Of a stretch of DNA of 45,751 nt, positions 18,551 to 27,664 are shown in pieces (position 1 is the first letter of the stretch; each line of letters starts with the position of its first letter). The stretch covers positions 1-45,751 of the forward strand of contig JAIRRC010000001.1 of the NCBI GenBank assembly GCA_031256175.1, read 5' to 3'. The notes beneath the pieces are model-generated. The model was not told the DNA's origin. It made no database searches and saw nothing but the letters and a program-made list of their open reading frames with translations. Position numbers and translations under genes: made by a program. The DNA comes from Rickettsiales bacterium (GTDB lineage: Bacteria > Pseudomonadota > Alphaproteobacteria > Rs-D84).

Positions 18551-18841
18551 CTATTTCGCCCCGCCGGGGATTTCGCCCAGGCTTATTTTGCTGCCGATTT
18601 TTATATTCTGGAAGGCCGGGAACATCTCGCGCCGGGCGGCGGCCAGAACGTCCGGCCCGACCAGGCGCGAAAATTCGCTGCGCGCGCCGGCGATTTGTTT
18701 GTCCAGTTCCACGCTTTCGGCGTTAAGGGATTTCAATTCGCGCGCCGCGCCGGCCCCAAGGGCCTGCAAAACGACGCCCGCGAAAGCAATCGCGACCAGG
18801 GACACTATCATGACGCTTAATAAAGTCCTGCCTTGTTCCAT
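18551..18841 (-). CDS. ftsL: FtsL-like division protein
   Basis: Small protein with N-terminal TM and coiled coil immediately upstream of ftsI. Confidence 0.6.
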   Translation of the reverse strand: MEQGRTLLSVMIVSLVAIAFAGVVLQALGAGAARELKSLNAESVELDKQIAGARSEFSRLVGPDVLAAARREMFPAFQNIKIGSKISLGEIPGGAK

Positions 18842-18846
18842 ATTTT

Positions 18847-18948
18847 CCCAAAAAACTCCGTCCTTAACGCCAGACCCCCGGACTAGTCGCCTTCGGCCGC
18901 GTCCGCGGGTCTGGCTTCGGCGGGTTTTTTGGGGCCCGGTTTTTCTTC
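18847..18948. repeat. Hairpin element C
   Basis: Outer CCCAAAAAACTCCG/CGGGTTTTTTGGG; inner CCAGACCC/GGGTCTGG (18870-18877/18907-18914); then GGGGCCCGGTTTTT. Confidence 0.7.
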
Positions 18949-18951
18949 TTT

Positions 18952-18975
18952 GTCATGCCGACGAAGGTCGGCATC
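18952..18975. repeat. GTCAT-type intergenic palindrome
   Basis: GTCATGCCGACGAAGGTCGGCATC; ATGCCGAC/GTCGGCAT stem. Confidence 0.7.
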
Positions 18976-18998
18976 TCAATTTGTTCATATCAATATTA

Positions 18999-19361
18999 TC
19001 ACACTTTCAGGAATTTTTCCATCGCCTTCAATCCAATAACGCGGCTTTGTCCGATGGGAAGCCCAAGCTGCGAAATTTTCCCCAGGAAATCGGCCGCGCG
19101 AATTTCTTCGTCCGTTTTGCCGCTTGCCAGGGACAAAATCAGATAGACCAGACCCGCGACCATTTTCGAATCGGCGGCCGCGTAAAAGTCCGCGCCCTTT
19201 TTCAAGATTTCCACCTTGGACGCGCAGCCCTTTATTTCCGCCCCTGCTTCCCCGGCCGGGATTTTCGGCAGCTTGCCGCCAAGCTCCATAAGGTATTCCA
19301 GCCGCTCCTCGTCGCCGGGAAGCGACGCCATCAACGCCGCTATATCGTTAAAATCTTCCAT
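18999..19361 (-). CDS. sufE: Cysteine desulfuration protein SufE
   Basis: ERLEYLMELGGKLP...IKGCASKVEI; Cys at the SufE active-site position. Confidence 0.85.
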   Translation of the reverse strand: MEDFNDIAALMASLPGDEERLEYLMELGGKLPKIPAGEAGAEIKGCASKVEILKKGADFYAAADSKMVAGLVYLILSLASGKTDEEIRAADFLGKISQLGLPIGQSRVIGLKAMEKFLKV

Positions 19362-19669
19362 CACCAGCCCTCTTTGGTAAGGTCCAATTGAAACCGCGCA
19401 GCATCCGACATCATGTCCAGATTCCAGGCCGGCTCCCATACCAGTTTGACTTCGGCGTCTTGGACGCCGGGTACTTTAAGGACGGCCTGCTTCACCCATT
19501 CGGGCAATTCCTCGGCCATGGGACAGGTCGGGCTTGTCAAGGTCATTTCCACCAGAACCCCGCCGTCCTTTATATCGATTTTATATATAAGGCCAAGGTC
19601 GTAAAGGTTCACCGGAATTTCCGGGTCATAGACCTGCTTTATGGCGTTTATTATTTCCAGTTCGGTCAT
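19361..19669 (-). CDS. sufT: SufT/MIP18 (DUF59) Fe-S assembly protein
   Basis: INAIKQVYDPEIPVNLYDLGLIYKIDI, TSPTCPMAEELPEWV. Confidence 0.85.
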   Translation of the reverse strand: MTELEIINAIKQVYDPEIPVNLYDLGLIYKIDIKDGGVLVEMTLTSPTCPMAEELPEWVKQAVLKVPGVQDAEVKLVWEPAWNLDMMSDAARFQLDLTKEGW

Positions 19670-20766
19670 GCCGCCATAACCTTTTTGACCGCCGCGGCGA
19701 TTTTCTTCGCGTCTTCGGCGTCGTTCCACGGGCCCAGGGAAATTCGGACGCTGCCCTCTATGCCGATACGCTTATGAATCCAGCTGGCGCACATTTGTCC
19801 CGCGCGGACGCATATGCCCGCGGCGCCGAGCGCGGCGCCAATATCCAAAGCATGGTGTCTTTCGGAATAGAAGCTAATCAGCGAGGCGCCGACAGGGGAC
19901 ACGATTTTTATTCCCGGAATCGTTTCCAATTCCCCGCGAAGCGCGGCGGTATTCCCGTCTTCATAAGAAACGGAAGGAAGCGCGGCTTCGAAACCCGCGA
20001 TTTGCACCATGGGCAGGGTTCCCGCCTCGAATTTTTCGGGCGCGGCGGCGTATTCGAACTTATCGCCGTCCACCCAGGCGACGCTTCCGCCGCCGATAAA
20101 GTCCGACTGCAAAGCGTCGGGGTCCCTTATATACAAAACGCCAAGCCCTGTTCCCGCGCCCATTTTGTGCGCCGAAAAAACGACGGCGCCCGCATCGCCC
20201 ACATCCAGTTTTTCATGCGCGACATATTGGGCCGCGTCGACAATCGCGAAGGCGCCGCCCGCGGCGGCTATCAATTTCTTCAAATCCTGGGCGGTCCCCA
20301 TAACGTTCGACATGGCGGTTATGACGACCGCGCGGACATCGCCTTTTTTACAACGGGAACAAAGCCAGCCGGAATCCAAATTAAAATTTTCATCCAGCGG
20401 ACAGACTTCGATTCTGCATTTGGTCTGAAAAGGCAGGCGCGCGGAATGATGGTCAAGGTCCGACACGATTACGACATCGTCCGGTTTCAGGCGCAGCATG
20501 TTCGCCAAGCGGTTCAGGCCTTCTGTCGCGCCGCGCGTGAAGACTATCTGCTCCGCCCGCCGCGCGCCTATGAACGCGGCCGTCCTTTCCCTGACGCGCC
20601 GCACCATCTCGTCCACTTTGCCCGCGCGCGGACATATGCCGCGGCCGGCGTTCGCATAGCCGTCCGTCATGAAGGCGCCCTCGGCCGCGACGACCGCAGC
20701 CGGCTTCAATGCGCTCGCGGCGGCGTCGGCATAAACGCCGCTAATATCCCCGAATCCATTCCTCAT
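19666..20766 (-). CDS. sufS: Cysteine desulfurase (SufS-like)
   Basis: FTRGATEGLNRLA, DLDHHSARLPFQ, FSAHKMGAGTGLGVLY, RAGQMCASW. Confidence 0.87.
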   Translation of the reverse strand: MRNGFGDISGVYADAAASALKPAAVVAAEGAFMTDGYANAGRGICPRAGKVDEMVRRVRERTAAFIGARRAEQIVFTRGATEGLNRLANMLRLKPDDVVIVSDLDHHSARLPFQTKCRIEVCPLDENFNLDSGWLCSRCKKGDVRAVVITAMSNVMGTAQDLKKLIAAAGGAFAIVDAAQYVAHEKLDVGDAGAVVFSAHKMGAGTGLGVLYIRDPDALQSDFIGGGSVAWVDGDKFEYAAAPEKFEAGTLPMVQIAGFEAALPSVSYEDGNTAALRGELETIPGIKIVSPVGASLISFYSERHHALDIGAALGAAGICVRAGQMCASWIHKRIGIEGSVRISLGPWNDAEDAKKIAAAVKKVMAA

Positions 20767-20778
20767 AAGAAAAACCTA

Positions 20779-20809
20779 TTGACTGATTTGATTTACACGT
20801 TATTATAAT
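20779..20809 (+). promoter_or_regulatory. Candidate sigma70 promoter for trxA
   Basis: TTGACT (20779-20784), then TATTAT/TATAAT at 20801-20809 (16 or 19 nt spacer). Confidence 0.45.
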
Positions 20810-20841
20810 ATGTCCATATCCAATAGACAAGAGGATTTAAG

Positions 20842-21150
20842 ATGAAAGAATTCACCGAATCCAGTTTCAAGCAGGACATTTCGAAGGGCAAGGTAATCGT
20901 CGATTTCTGGGCCAGCTGGTGCGGGCCTTGCATGATGTTCGCGTCGATATTCGAAGCGGCGTCCAAGCTTCATACGGACATAAGCTTCGGCAAGGTGAAC
21001 GTGGACGAGCACCAGGGCGTGGCGGCCCAGTTCGGCGTCCGCAGCATACCATCCATCCTGGCGTTCAAGGACGGCGAGCTTCTAAAAGCGAAAGCAGGCG
21101 CCATGGACCCGCAATCATTCGAAGAATTCATAAAAGAGGCGTTTGTATGA
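20842..21150 (+). CDS. trxA: Thioredoxin
   Basis: VIVDFWASWCGPCMMF, VRSIPSILAFKDGE. Confidence 0.93.
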   Translation: MKEFTESSFKQDISKGKVIVDFWASWCGPCMMFASIFEAASKLHTDISFGKVNVDEHQGVAAQFGVRSIPSILAFKDGELLKAKAGAMDPQSFEEFIKEAFV

Positions 21151-21151
21151 C

Positions 21152-21304
21152 AAAAAATCCGAGCTTCATTTTTCGTTTTCGGTCTAAATCGCCCGCTTGC
21201 TTGGAAAACCGACCCTCGGGGACGCTTCAGTCCACGCTCGGGTCGAAGCTTTCCTTCACATCGGGCGATTTATCATCGAAAACGCGACTGCGCTAGGATT
21301 TTTT
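21152..21304. other. 153-bp multiply nested inverted repeat between trxA and dksA-like gene
   Basis: AAAAAATCC/GGATTTTTT (21152-21160/21296-21304), CGTTTTCG/CGAAAACG (21174-21181/21277-21284), TAAATCGCCCG/CGGGCGATTTA (21185-21195/21262-21272), GGAAA/TTTCC, CGACCC/GGGTCG. Confidence 0.8.
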
Positions 21305-21326
21305 GATATTTAATTAGGAGCATAAA

Positions 21327-21752
21327 ATGAGCAATCAAGACTACAAGACACTCGAACTTCCGGCGGGCTACAAGCCCAAGATTTCGGAACCATATATGTG
21401 CCCCGAGCAAAAGGCCTATTTCTTCCAGCTTCTGGGCCAGCAGCGGCAGGACCTGATGGAAGAGGAAGACGAGCTCAAAAGCCTGGCCGTCAATCTCAAC
21501 CGCGCGTCCCCGACCGGCGACGCATTGGACAATGCCGACACCGACATAGAATCCAAGCTCGCGATACGGACGGCGTCGCGCCTGAACAATCTTCTGAAAC
21601 GCTATGACGACGCCATCAAAAGGCTTGAAACCGGCGCCTATGGATACAGCAAAATATCCGGGGACGAAATCGGCATAAAGCGGCTTATGGCCCGGCCAAT
21701 AGCCGAGCTAACCATAGCCGAGCAGGAAGCGAAAGAAAAGAACGAGAAATAA
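21327..21752 (+). CDS. dksA: DksA-like RNA polymerase-binding protein lacking zinc-finger cysteines
   Basis: KRYDDAIKRLETGAYGYSKISGDEIGIKRLMARPIAELTIAEQEAKEK. Confidence 0.82.
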   Translation: MSNQDYKTLELPAGYKPKISEPYMCPEQKAYFFQLLGQQRQDLMEEEDELKSLAVNLNRASPTGDALDNADTDIESKLAIRTASRLNNLLKRYDDAIKRLETGAYGYSKISGDEIGIKRLMARPIAELTIAEQEAKEKNEK

Positions 21753-21756
21753 TCTT

Positions 21757-21810
21757 CCCCACGCCTGCGCGGCGCTTCGCTTGCTCGGCGCGGGGGCCCC
21801 GTTTATTTTG
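21757..21810. repeat. Hairpin element D
   Basis: CCCCACGCC/GGCGCGGGG, loop GCGCTTCGCTTGCTC, then GCCCCGTTTATTTTG. Confidence 0.65.
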
Positions 21811-21812
21811 AA

Positions 21813-21846
21813 AACCCCCGCATGTCAGCGGGGGTTGCTTTTTTAA
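21813..21846 (+). terminator. Rho-independent terminator after dksA-like gene
   Basis: AACCCCCGC ATGTCA GCGGGGGTT GCTTTTTTAATTT. Confidence 0.8.
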
Positions 21847-21897
21847 TTTGTCATATTGCGATTGGCCTAATATTTTTTGAAGTTTATTAATTAAATT

Positions 21898-22040
21898 GTC
21901 ATTCCCGCGAAGGACAGAGCCTCGCCCCGCGCGTCATTCCCGCGAAGGTGAGGACGAAAAGGAAAATATGCCGGGTGGCATGTTTTCCCGTCCGAGCAGG
22001 AACCCCAATCTTCGATTGGTTGGTTCCGTCGAAGGAATCT
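21898..22040. repeat. GTCAT-type repeat cluster
   Basis: GTCATTCCCGCGAAGG twice (21898-21913, 21933-21948), then GGAAAATATGCC/GGCATGTTTTCC, CCAATC-TTC-GATTGG and GGAACC/GGTTCC. Confidence 0.75.
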
Positions 22041-22058
22041 CAAATCGCACAAAAACTT

Positions 22059-22085
22059 ATCGCCCCTTTCGGGGCGATTCTTTTT
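22059..22085. terminator. Bidirectional-type terminator at lppC 3' end
   Basis: ATCGCCCC TTTC GGGGCGAT flanked by AAAAACTT and TCTTTTTAG. Confidence 0.75.
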
Positions 22086-23808
22086 AGAACGGTTCCACAT
22101 CCATAAAGTCGGCGGCGGGTTTTTTGGCCGCAGGTTTCGCGGCAGGCTTGGCGGGCGCCGGTTTCGGTTTGGCCGCGGCGGGTTTGGCGGCAGGCTTGGG
22201 CGCGGCTTTGGGCTTGCCGGCCGGTTTCGGCTTCTCCGTAATCTGGACGTTATCAAGAAGCTTCTGCTCCACCTTTTCGGGCGCGTCGAATTTGAAATCG
22301 TCGTCCACGAACTTCTCGGACGGCGCGTCGTCGACATAGAATATACGCTGGGCCGCGGCGCCCGGGGTGAAGTCCGCGTCCGATTTCGCCCTGCGGCGCT
22401 TGGCCGCGAACCGCGCGGGCACGTTCAGATAATCCAGCGGCTCGATGTCAAGGTTTGGAAGGTCTATGCGGTTCCCCATATAAATCGGCACGCCGCCCAA
22501 TTTATAAAGCGGCTTCATGAAACTCTGCGGCGCAAGGTCGGAAACCGACATCCGGCCGGTGCCGTTCAATCTATAAATCATAAGGCCGCGCTCGGCCTCG
22601 CCGTTCGAACGGAACCGGACTATGCCGTCCACGCCCTTCCATCCGTCGGTATCGCTTAGGGCTATTTTGACCGGAATATCGCTTTTCAAAACCTTGACGG
22701 CTATCATAACCGCGTCGTATCCGGCGCCGGCCGCGCGCGCCGGGTCGGTTCCCGCGACCGCCTTATAAGACGCTATGAAATCCGGGGCGGCCATGGGAAG
22801 TCCCGGGAAAGCCGCGCCCGACAATATCATATCGGTCCGGACGCCCTCGGCGTCCCAGGCGGCGGTGCCGAAGAACTGGACGTCCGCGGCGGCGACATCG
22901 TAATAGCGCAGGAAGGACGCCAGGCTTTTCGCGTCGTTCGCGCCCGACAATAAAAGGATTGAATCATAAGGCAGGGCCCCGATGGAATCGTTCGAAGTCC
23001 GCGCTTTCAATTGCTCTTCCAGGGAAGCGCGCTCGTCGCCGGAAAGCCCCCGCTCGGCCAGGACTTCGGACAAGATGCCTTTGGCTTCGGTATTGGCTTC
23101 GGTCCGGACTTTATGGAAGGCCCAGGTCCGGGCCAGTTCGCGAAGCTTGTCCGGCTTCTCGTTCTCGTCATGATAATAAAGGCCGACCACATCCACGCCA
23201 TACATGTCGGCGGCGGCGCGGGAATTGGCGGCCAGAATGCGGCCGACCTTGGTGTCGGGCGCTATTATAAGCATGTTCCTTTTGCCCATGGCGGCGGCAT
23301 ACCGGACTATCCGCTCGGCCTGCTGCTTGGGCGCCACGCCAAGGGACAGGACCCCGCCGCCCAAAGCGTCCGAATCGGAAGTGAAGGCGATAACAGGAAT
23401 GCCGCGCGAATTCACTTCGCGCAGATGGTTGACGTCGTCGGAAAATAGCGGCCCCAGGATTATGTCGGCTCCGGACCGGACGGCGTCCTGCATGACGCGG
23501 GTCTTGTCGTCGCCGCCTATGTCGAAGAATTCGACGGAAACAAAGTCGCGCGATTTAAGCGCCGCGATTTCCATCGCCTTTTGCATGCTAAGCCCCGCGG
23601 CGGCGTATTTTCCCGAAAGCGGCAGAACGGCCGCGATTTTTCCGTGCGTTTTGCGGGGGCCGCCGTAAAGGGACGCATCGCCATAGCTGACGTCGACAGG
23701 CAGGCTTTGCGCGTTCGGGAGCGGTTTCACATCCTCCTTATAGCCCAGCTTGGCGCAGGCGGATACAAGGCATAAAAGCAGGACGACAGACATATTGGCA
23801 AATTTCAT
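22084..23808 (-). CDS. Penicillin-binding protein activator, LppC/LpoA-like lipoprotein with K/P/A-rich tail
   Basis: Lipobox LVSAC; GKIAAVLPLSGKYAAAGLSMQKAMEIA, DIILGPLFSDDV periplasmic-binding fold; divergent from rsmI as in the yraL-lpoA arrangement. Confidence 0.85.
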   Translation of the reverse strand: MKFANMSVVLLLCLVSACAKLGYKEDVKPLPNAQSLPVDVSYGDASLYGGPRKTHGKIAAVLPLSGKYAAAGLSMQKAMEIAALKSRDFVSVEFFDIGGDDKTRVMQDAVRSGADIILGPLFSDDVNHLREVNSRGIPVIAFTSDSDALGGGVLSLGVAPKQQAERIVRYAAAMGKRNMLIIAPDTKVGRILAANSRAAADMYGVDVVGLYYHDENEKPDKLRELARTWAFHKVRTEANTEAKGILSEVLAERGLSGDERASLEEQLKARTSNDSIGALPYDSILLLSGANDAKSLASFLRYYDVAAADVQFFGTAAWDAEGVRTDMILSGAAFPGLPMAAPDFIASYKAVAGTDPARAAGAGYDAVMIAVKVLKSDIPVKIALSDTDGWKGVDGIVRFRSNGEAERGLMIYRLNGTGRMSVSDLAPQSFMKPLYKLGGVPIYMGNRIDLPNLDIEPLDYLNVPARFAAKRRRAKSDADFTPGAAAQRIFYVDDAPSEKFVDDDFKFDAPEKVEQKLLDNVQITEKPKPAGKPKAAPKPAAKPAAAKPKPAPAKPAAKPAAKKPAADFMDVEPF

Positions 23809-23856
23809 TTTGAAAATCCTTGGTATTGCTCTAAGATTAGACCAAAGGATTCAAAA

Positions 23857-24669
23857 ATGCAAGCCGGACTATACATCGTCGGAACGCCCATCGGAAATTT
23901 GGGGGATTTTTCGCCGCGCGGGGCCGAAACGCTTAGGGGCGCGGACATTATAGCGTGCGAAGACACAAGGGTCGCGGGGGTTTTATGCAATAAATTCGAC
24001 ATAAATACGCGCCGCGTCGCCATGCACGAGCACAACGAGCGGGAAACTGCCGACGACTTAATCGAAAAAATCCAGGGCGGCGCGGCGGTCGCGCTTATAT
24101 CCGATTCGGGCATGCCGACCATATCCGACCCGGGATTCAGGCTTGTCCGGGCGGCGCGCGAAGCCGGGATAAAGATATTCGCGGTGCCGGGGCCGGTCGC
24201 TTTCGCGACGGCGCTTTCCATATCGGGATTTCCGACGGACAGGTTCAGCTTTCTGGGATTTCTGCCGGCATCGGACGCCGCCCGCAAGGCCGAGCTTACG
24301 CACGCCGCGCGCCATCCCGGAACGCTTATATATTACGAAAGCCCGAACAGAATAGCGGAAACCATCGCCGAACTGGCGCGGGTTATGCCCGAACGCCGCA
24401 TAGCCGTCGCGCGCGAACTTACCAAAATATATGAAGAAGTCATAACCGGCTATCCGGCGGACTTCCCGAAATTCGAAGAGCGCGGCGAAATGGTGCTGCT
24501 TATAGAGCCCGCCGCGAAACCGGCGCTTTCCGATTCGGAAATCAAAGACATAGTGAACGATGTGGTCAAATCCGCCAAATCCACCAAGGACGCCGCCGCC
24601 GCGATTTCCGAACGCGCCGGGATTTCGAAATCCGAAGCATACGACAAAGCATTAAAGGCCAAGCAATGA
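23857..24669 (+). CDS. rsmI: 16S rRNA (cytidine1402-2'-O)-methyltransferase
   Basis: LYIVGTPIGNLGDFSPRGAETLRGADIIACEDTR, ISDSGMPTISDPGFRLV. Confidence 0.95.
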   Translation: MQAGLYIVGTPIGNLGDFSPRGAETLRGADIIACEDTRVAGVLCNKFDINTRRVAMHEHNERETADDLIEKIQGGAAVALISDSGMPTISDPGFRLVRAAREAGIKIFAVPGPVAFATALSISGFPTDRFSFLGFLPASDAARKAELTHAARHPGTLIYYESPNRIAETIAELARVMPERRIAVARELTKIYEEVITGYPADFPKFEERGEMVLLIEPAAKPALSDSEIKDIVNDVVKSAKSTKDAAAAISERAGISKSEAYDKALKAKQ

Positions 24670-25190
24670 TTCCGAAATTCATAGGCGGCTTCACAAGCGC
24701 CCGCGACCTTCCAAAAACAGCTTTGCCCGAATTCGCCTTCGTCGGGCGGTCGAACGTCGGGAAATCCAGCCTTATAAACATGATAACGGGGTTCGGCAAA
24801 CTGGCGCGCGTGTCGAATACGCCCGGCCGGACGCGCGCGATAAACATGTTCGAATTTTCCGGCCGCATATTGGTCGATTTGCCCGGATACGGATTCGCAA
24901 GCGGCGCAAAATCGGAAATAAAACAATGGAACGAAACGCTCAACGGCTATCTGTCGGGGCGCGGCAACCTTAGAAAGGTCTTTCTCTTGATAGACGCGCG
25001 CAGGGGCGTCATGCCGATAGACGGCGAAGCCATAAACGCGCTCAAAAAGATGAAAATCGACTATTCGGTCGTATTCACCAAGATTGATAAAATCCCGAAA
25101 GCCGAACTAGCCCTAATCGCAAGCGGCGTCATAAAAACATCAAGCGATAAAAAAACCGGGCGCGAGGAAATCCTGGCGGCTATGGCATGA
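24666..25190 (+). CDS. engB: Ribosome biogenesis GTPase EngB/YihA
   Basis: FVGRSNVGKSSLIN, NTPGRTRAINMF, LVDLPGYGFA. Confidence 0.95.
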   Translation: MIPKFIGGFTSARDLPKTALPEFAFVGRSNVGKSSLINMITGFGKLARVSNTPGRTRAINMFEFSGRILVDLPGYGFASGAKSEIKQWNETLNGYLSGRGNLRKVFLLIDARRGVMPIDGEAINALKKMKIDYSVVFTKIDKIPKAELALIASGVIKTSSDKKTGREEILAAMA

Positions 25191-27664
25191 GCGCATTCTG
25201 CTGCACCAATCCCATGAAGATTTTGGAAGGCCTTTGGCAGCTGGTGGGGCGGCCGGGCTGCCGCGACTATTCGGACACCATAATATTCATGCCAAGCAAT
25301 AGAAGCATATCGGCCTTCCAGAAAATGATAATCGATAAAACGGGGGGCGCGGCGGCTCTCCCTAAATTCGTGCCCCTGGGCACCGGCGAAGACGACGGGG
25401 ACGAACCCGCCCCGAAGACGGGGCGCGTCATAGCAGTCGCCGAAAAGATAAAAGACAGGTTCGGATACGATATGTCGGGGGCCATACAGGTTGCCGCTAC
25501 AATAGTCCAGGCGGCGGACTATATAGATACGGAAGAAGCCCCCTGGCCCGACTGGGCAGCCTTGATTCCGGAATCGTTTTCGAAGCAGTTTTCGGACAAG
25601 GCGGAGATGCTGGAAATGGCAAAACCGGACGGCATGACGGACGCGAGGAAAAGGACCCTCGACATCCGGGGCTGGATACCGGCGCTGGGGCGCGGGGAAT
25701 TCAAGCGCGTATTCGCATGCGGCTCGACCGGGAGCATCCCCGCGACAAGGGCGCTTCTGACCCATATCGCGAAAATGCCGGAAGGCGCGGTTATCCTTCC
25801 CGGCAATATCATAAAAATGCCGGCGGTATTGCCGGAAAACCACCCCTATTGGGCCCAGGCGAAGCTGCTGGAAAACATCGGCATAATGCCGGGCGCGGTC
25901 CAATTGCTGGACACCGGAAAATCCAACGTCGATTTCTTGAATTCGGCTTTTTCGCCCGGAAATATTCCGGCAATCCATACACAACCAAACCTAATTGAAT
26001 GCGAGCGTGAGAGCCAAGAAATGGATATAGTCGCAACCCTAATCCAAAGGGCGCAAACGGATGGCAAATCGGTCCTGGTGGCAAGTCCGGACGTAAGCGC
26101 CTCGTATCGGCTTTTGAATAATTTGGAGCGCATAGGCATAGTCGCCGACCTTAGCATAGGCCAGGGCGCAAGCATGATGCCGCTCGCCAAACTTCTGCTG
26201 TCAATAATAGAGGTCTGGACGAATCCTTCGGACAGAATAATAAACACAACCGGAATCCTGGGCCATAAGATGGCGCGGGAATATCCCGGCCTGTCCGCTT
26301 TCATAAAGGATAATTTCAGGGACAGACCCGGGGACGCGCGGGACTTTTACAAACTGGACCCCGCGCTTGCAGGGTTCCTCGAAACGCCATCCAGGGATTT
26401 TTCAGACCGCCTTATAGCGGCGGCGGAATATATAACGGACGCCCATCCCGCAATATTTTCGGAAGAAAACAGGATAGTATGGGAAACCCTGGCGGATACC
26501 TCCGCGGAAAACATAACCGACTGGAAGGCCATATTCCAATACAAGCTGTCCGTGGAAAGCGTCCGGCCGAATGTCCGGACGGATGCGAAAGTATCGGTCC
26601 TTGGCACGATAGAGGCGCGCATGATACCAAGCGATGTCGTCATAATATGCGGCCTTAACGAGGGGATGTTCCCAAAAAAAGGCTTTGTTTTCCCATGGTT
26701 TGGCAAGGCGTTCGCAAGCGCCGCCGGGCTTCCCGGCGCGGAAAGGAAGGCCGGGCTTATGGCGCTCGACTTCATAAACCTGTCGTGCGCGCCGGAAGTA
26801 TATTGGACAAGGTCGCGCGTCATAGGCAGGGCGCCAAGCATCCAATCAAGATTCCTGTCCCGCATGGAAGTCGCCGACAAGACGGGGTCGATAGTCCGCG
26901 AAAACTATAAGCCGCGCATTCCCGAATTCGTCCCGCTATTGCAGACGGCGCCGCGGCCGCCCGCGATTACGGACCCGATATACGCGACGCAATTGGACAC
27001 GCTTTTCCATAATCCGTTCGAATTCTATGCCAAGCATATTTTGAATCTGCGGCCGATGGACAATATCCGGACAGAACCCGACGCCCGGGATTACGGGATA
27101 CTGGTCCATAAGGTAATAGAAAATTCGTCCGCGGAAAACCTGGCCCAAGACTTCATAAAAGGGGCGCGGCTTATGACGAAGAATCCCGGCACGCTCTATT
27201 TCTGGCAGAAGCGCTTCGATGAATCCCTCGCCGTCATACGCGAAACGCTGGATATGACGCGCGGCGCGAAATCCGAAGTCCCGGGCGGCGCCGTCATAGG
27301 CGGCCGCGTCATAAAGGCGCGCGCGGACCGGGTCTGGGACGGCGGCGTCTTGGACATAAAGACCGGCGGGGCGCCGTCGGCCAAGAGCCTAGCCGGCGGC
27401 AACGCGCCCCAGGTCCCGGTTTCGGCCTATATATTGGAAACGGGCGGCTTCGAAGGCTTTGGCAAAAGCCAGGCGGAAAACATGGCGTTCCTGGACCTTA
27501 AAAAGAACCGGCTTTATGTCTATCAGGACCCGGCAATAATCATAAAAACCATCGAAAAATGCCGGGAAATCTTCAAAAAACTCGGGATAGACGGGGCGGA
27601 ATACAGGTTCGTCCAGACCGGGGACGCCAAGTATCACACGACCGACCATCTCTATCGGATTTAG
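25187..27664 (+). CDS. addB: Double-strand break repair protein AddB, alphaproteobacterial type
   Basis: FMPSNRSISAFQKM, VVIICGLNEGMFP, C-terminal PD-(D/E)XK-like GVLDIKTGGAP. Confidence 0.82.
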   Translation: MSAFCCTNPMKILEGLWQLVGRPGCRDYSDTIIFMPSNRSISAFQKMIIDKTGGAAALPKFVPLGTGEDDGDEPAPKTGRVIAVAEKIKDRFGYDMSGAIQVAATIVQAADYIDTEEAPWPDWAALIPESFSKQFSDKAEMLEMAKPDGMTDARKRTLDIRGWIPALGRGEFKRVFACGSTGSIPATRALLTHIAKMPEGAVILPGNIIKMPAVLPENHPYWAQAKLLENIGIMPGAVQLLDTGKSNVDFLNSAFSPGNIPAIHTQPNLIECERESQEMDIVATLIQRAQTDGKSVLVASPDVSASYRLLNNLERIGIVADLSIGQGASMMPLAKLLLSIIEVWTNPSDRIINTTGILGHKMAREYPGLSAFIKDNFRDRPGDARDFYKLDPALAGFLETPSRDFSDRLIAAAEYITDAHPAIFSEENRIVWETLADTSAENITDWKAIFQYKLSVESVRPNVRTDAKVSVLGTIEARMIPSDVVIICGLNEGMFPKKGFVFPWFGKAFASAAGLPGAERKAGLMALDFINLSCAPEVYWTRSRVIGRAPSIQSRFLSRMEVADKTGSIVRENYKPRIPEFVPLLQTAPRPPAITDPIYATQLDTLFHNPFEFYAKHILNLRPMDNIRTEPDARDYGILVHKVIENSSAENLAQDFIKGARLMTKNPGTLYFWQKRFDESLAVIRETLDMTRGAKSEVPGGAVIGGRVIKARADRVWDGGVLDIKTGGAPSAKSLAGGNAPQVPVSAYILETGGFEGFGKSQAENMAFLDLKKNRLYVYQDPAIIIKTIEKCREIFKKLGIDGAEYRFVQTGDAKYHTTDHLYRI

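Noticed and set aside
21147-21296. Possible small ORF MTKNPSFIFRFRSKSPACLENRPSGTLQSTLGSKLSFTSGDLSSKTRLR overlapping the trxA stop
   Set aside because: It lies almost wholly in the nested inverted repeat, so the structure explains the sequence better than coding does.
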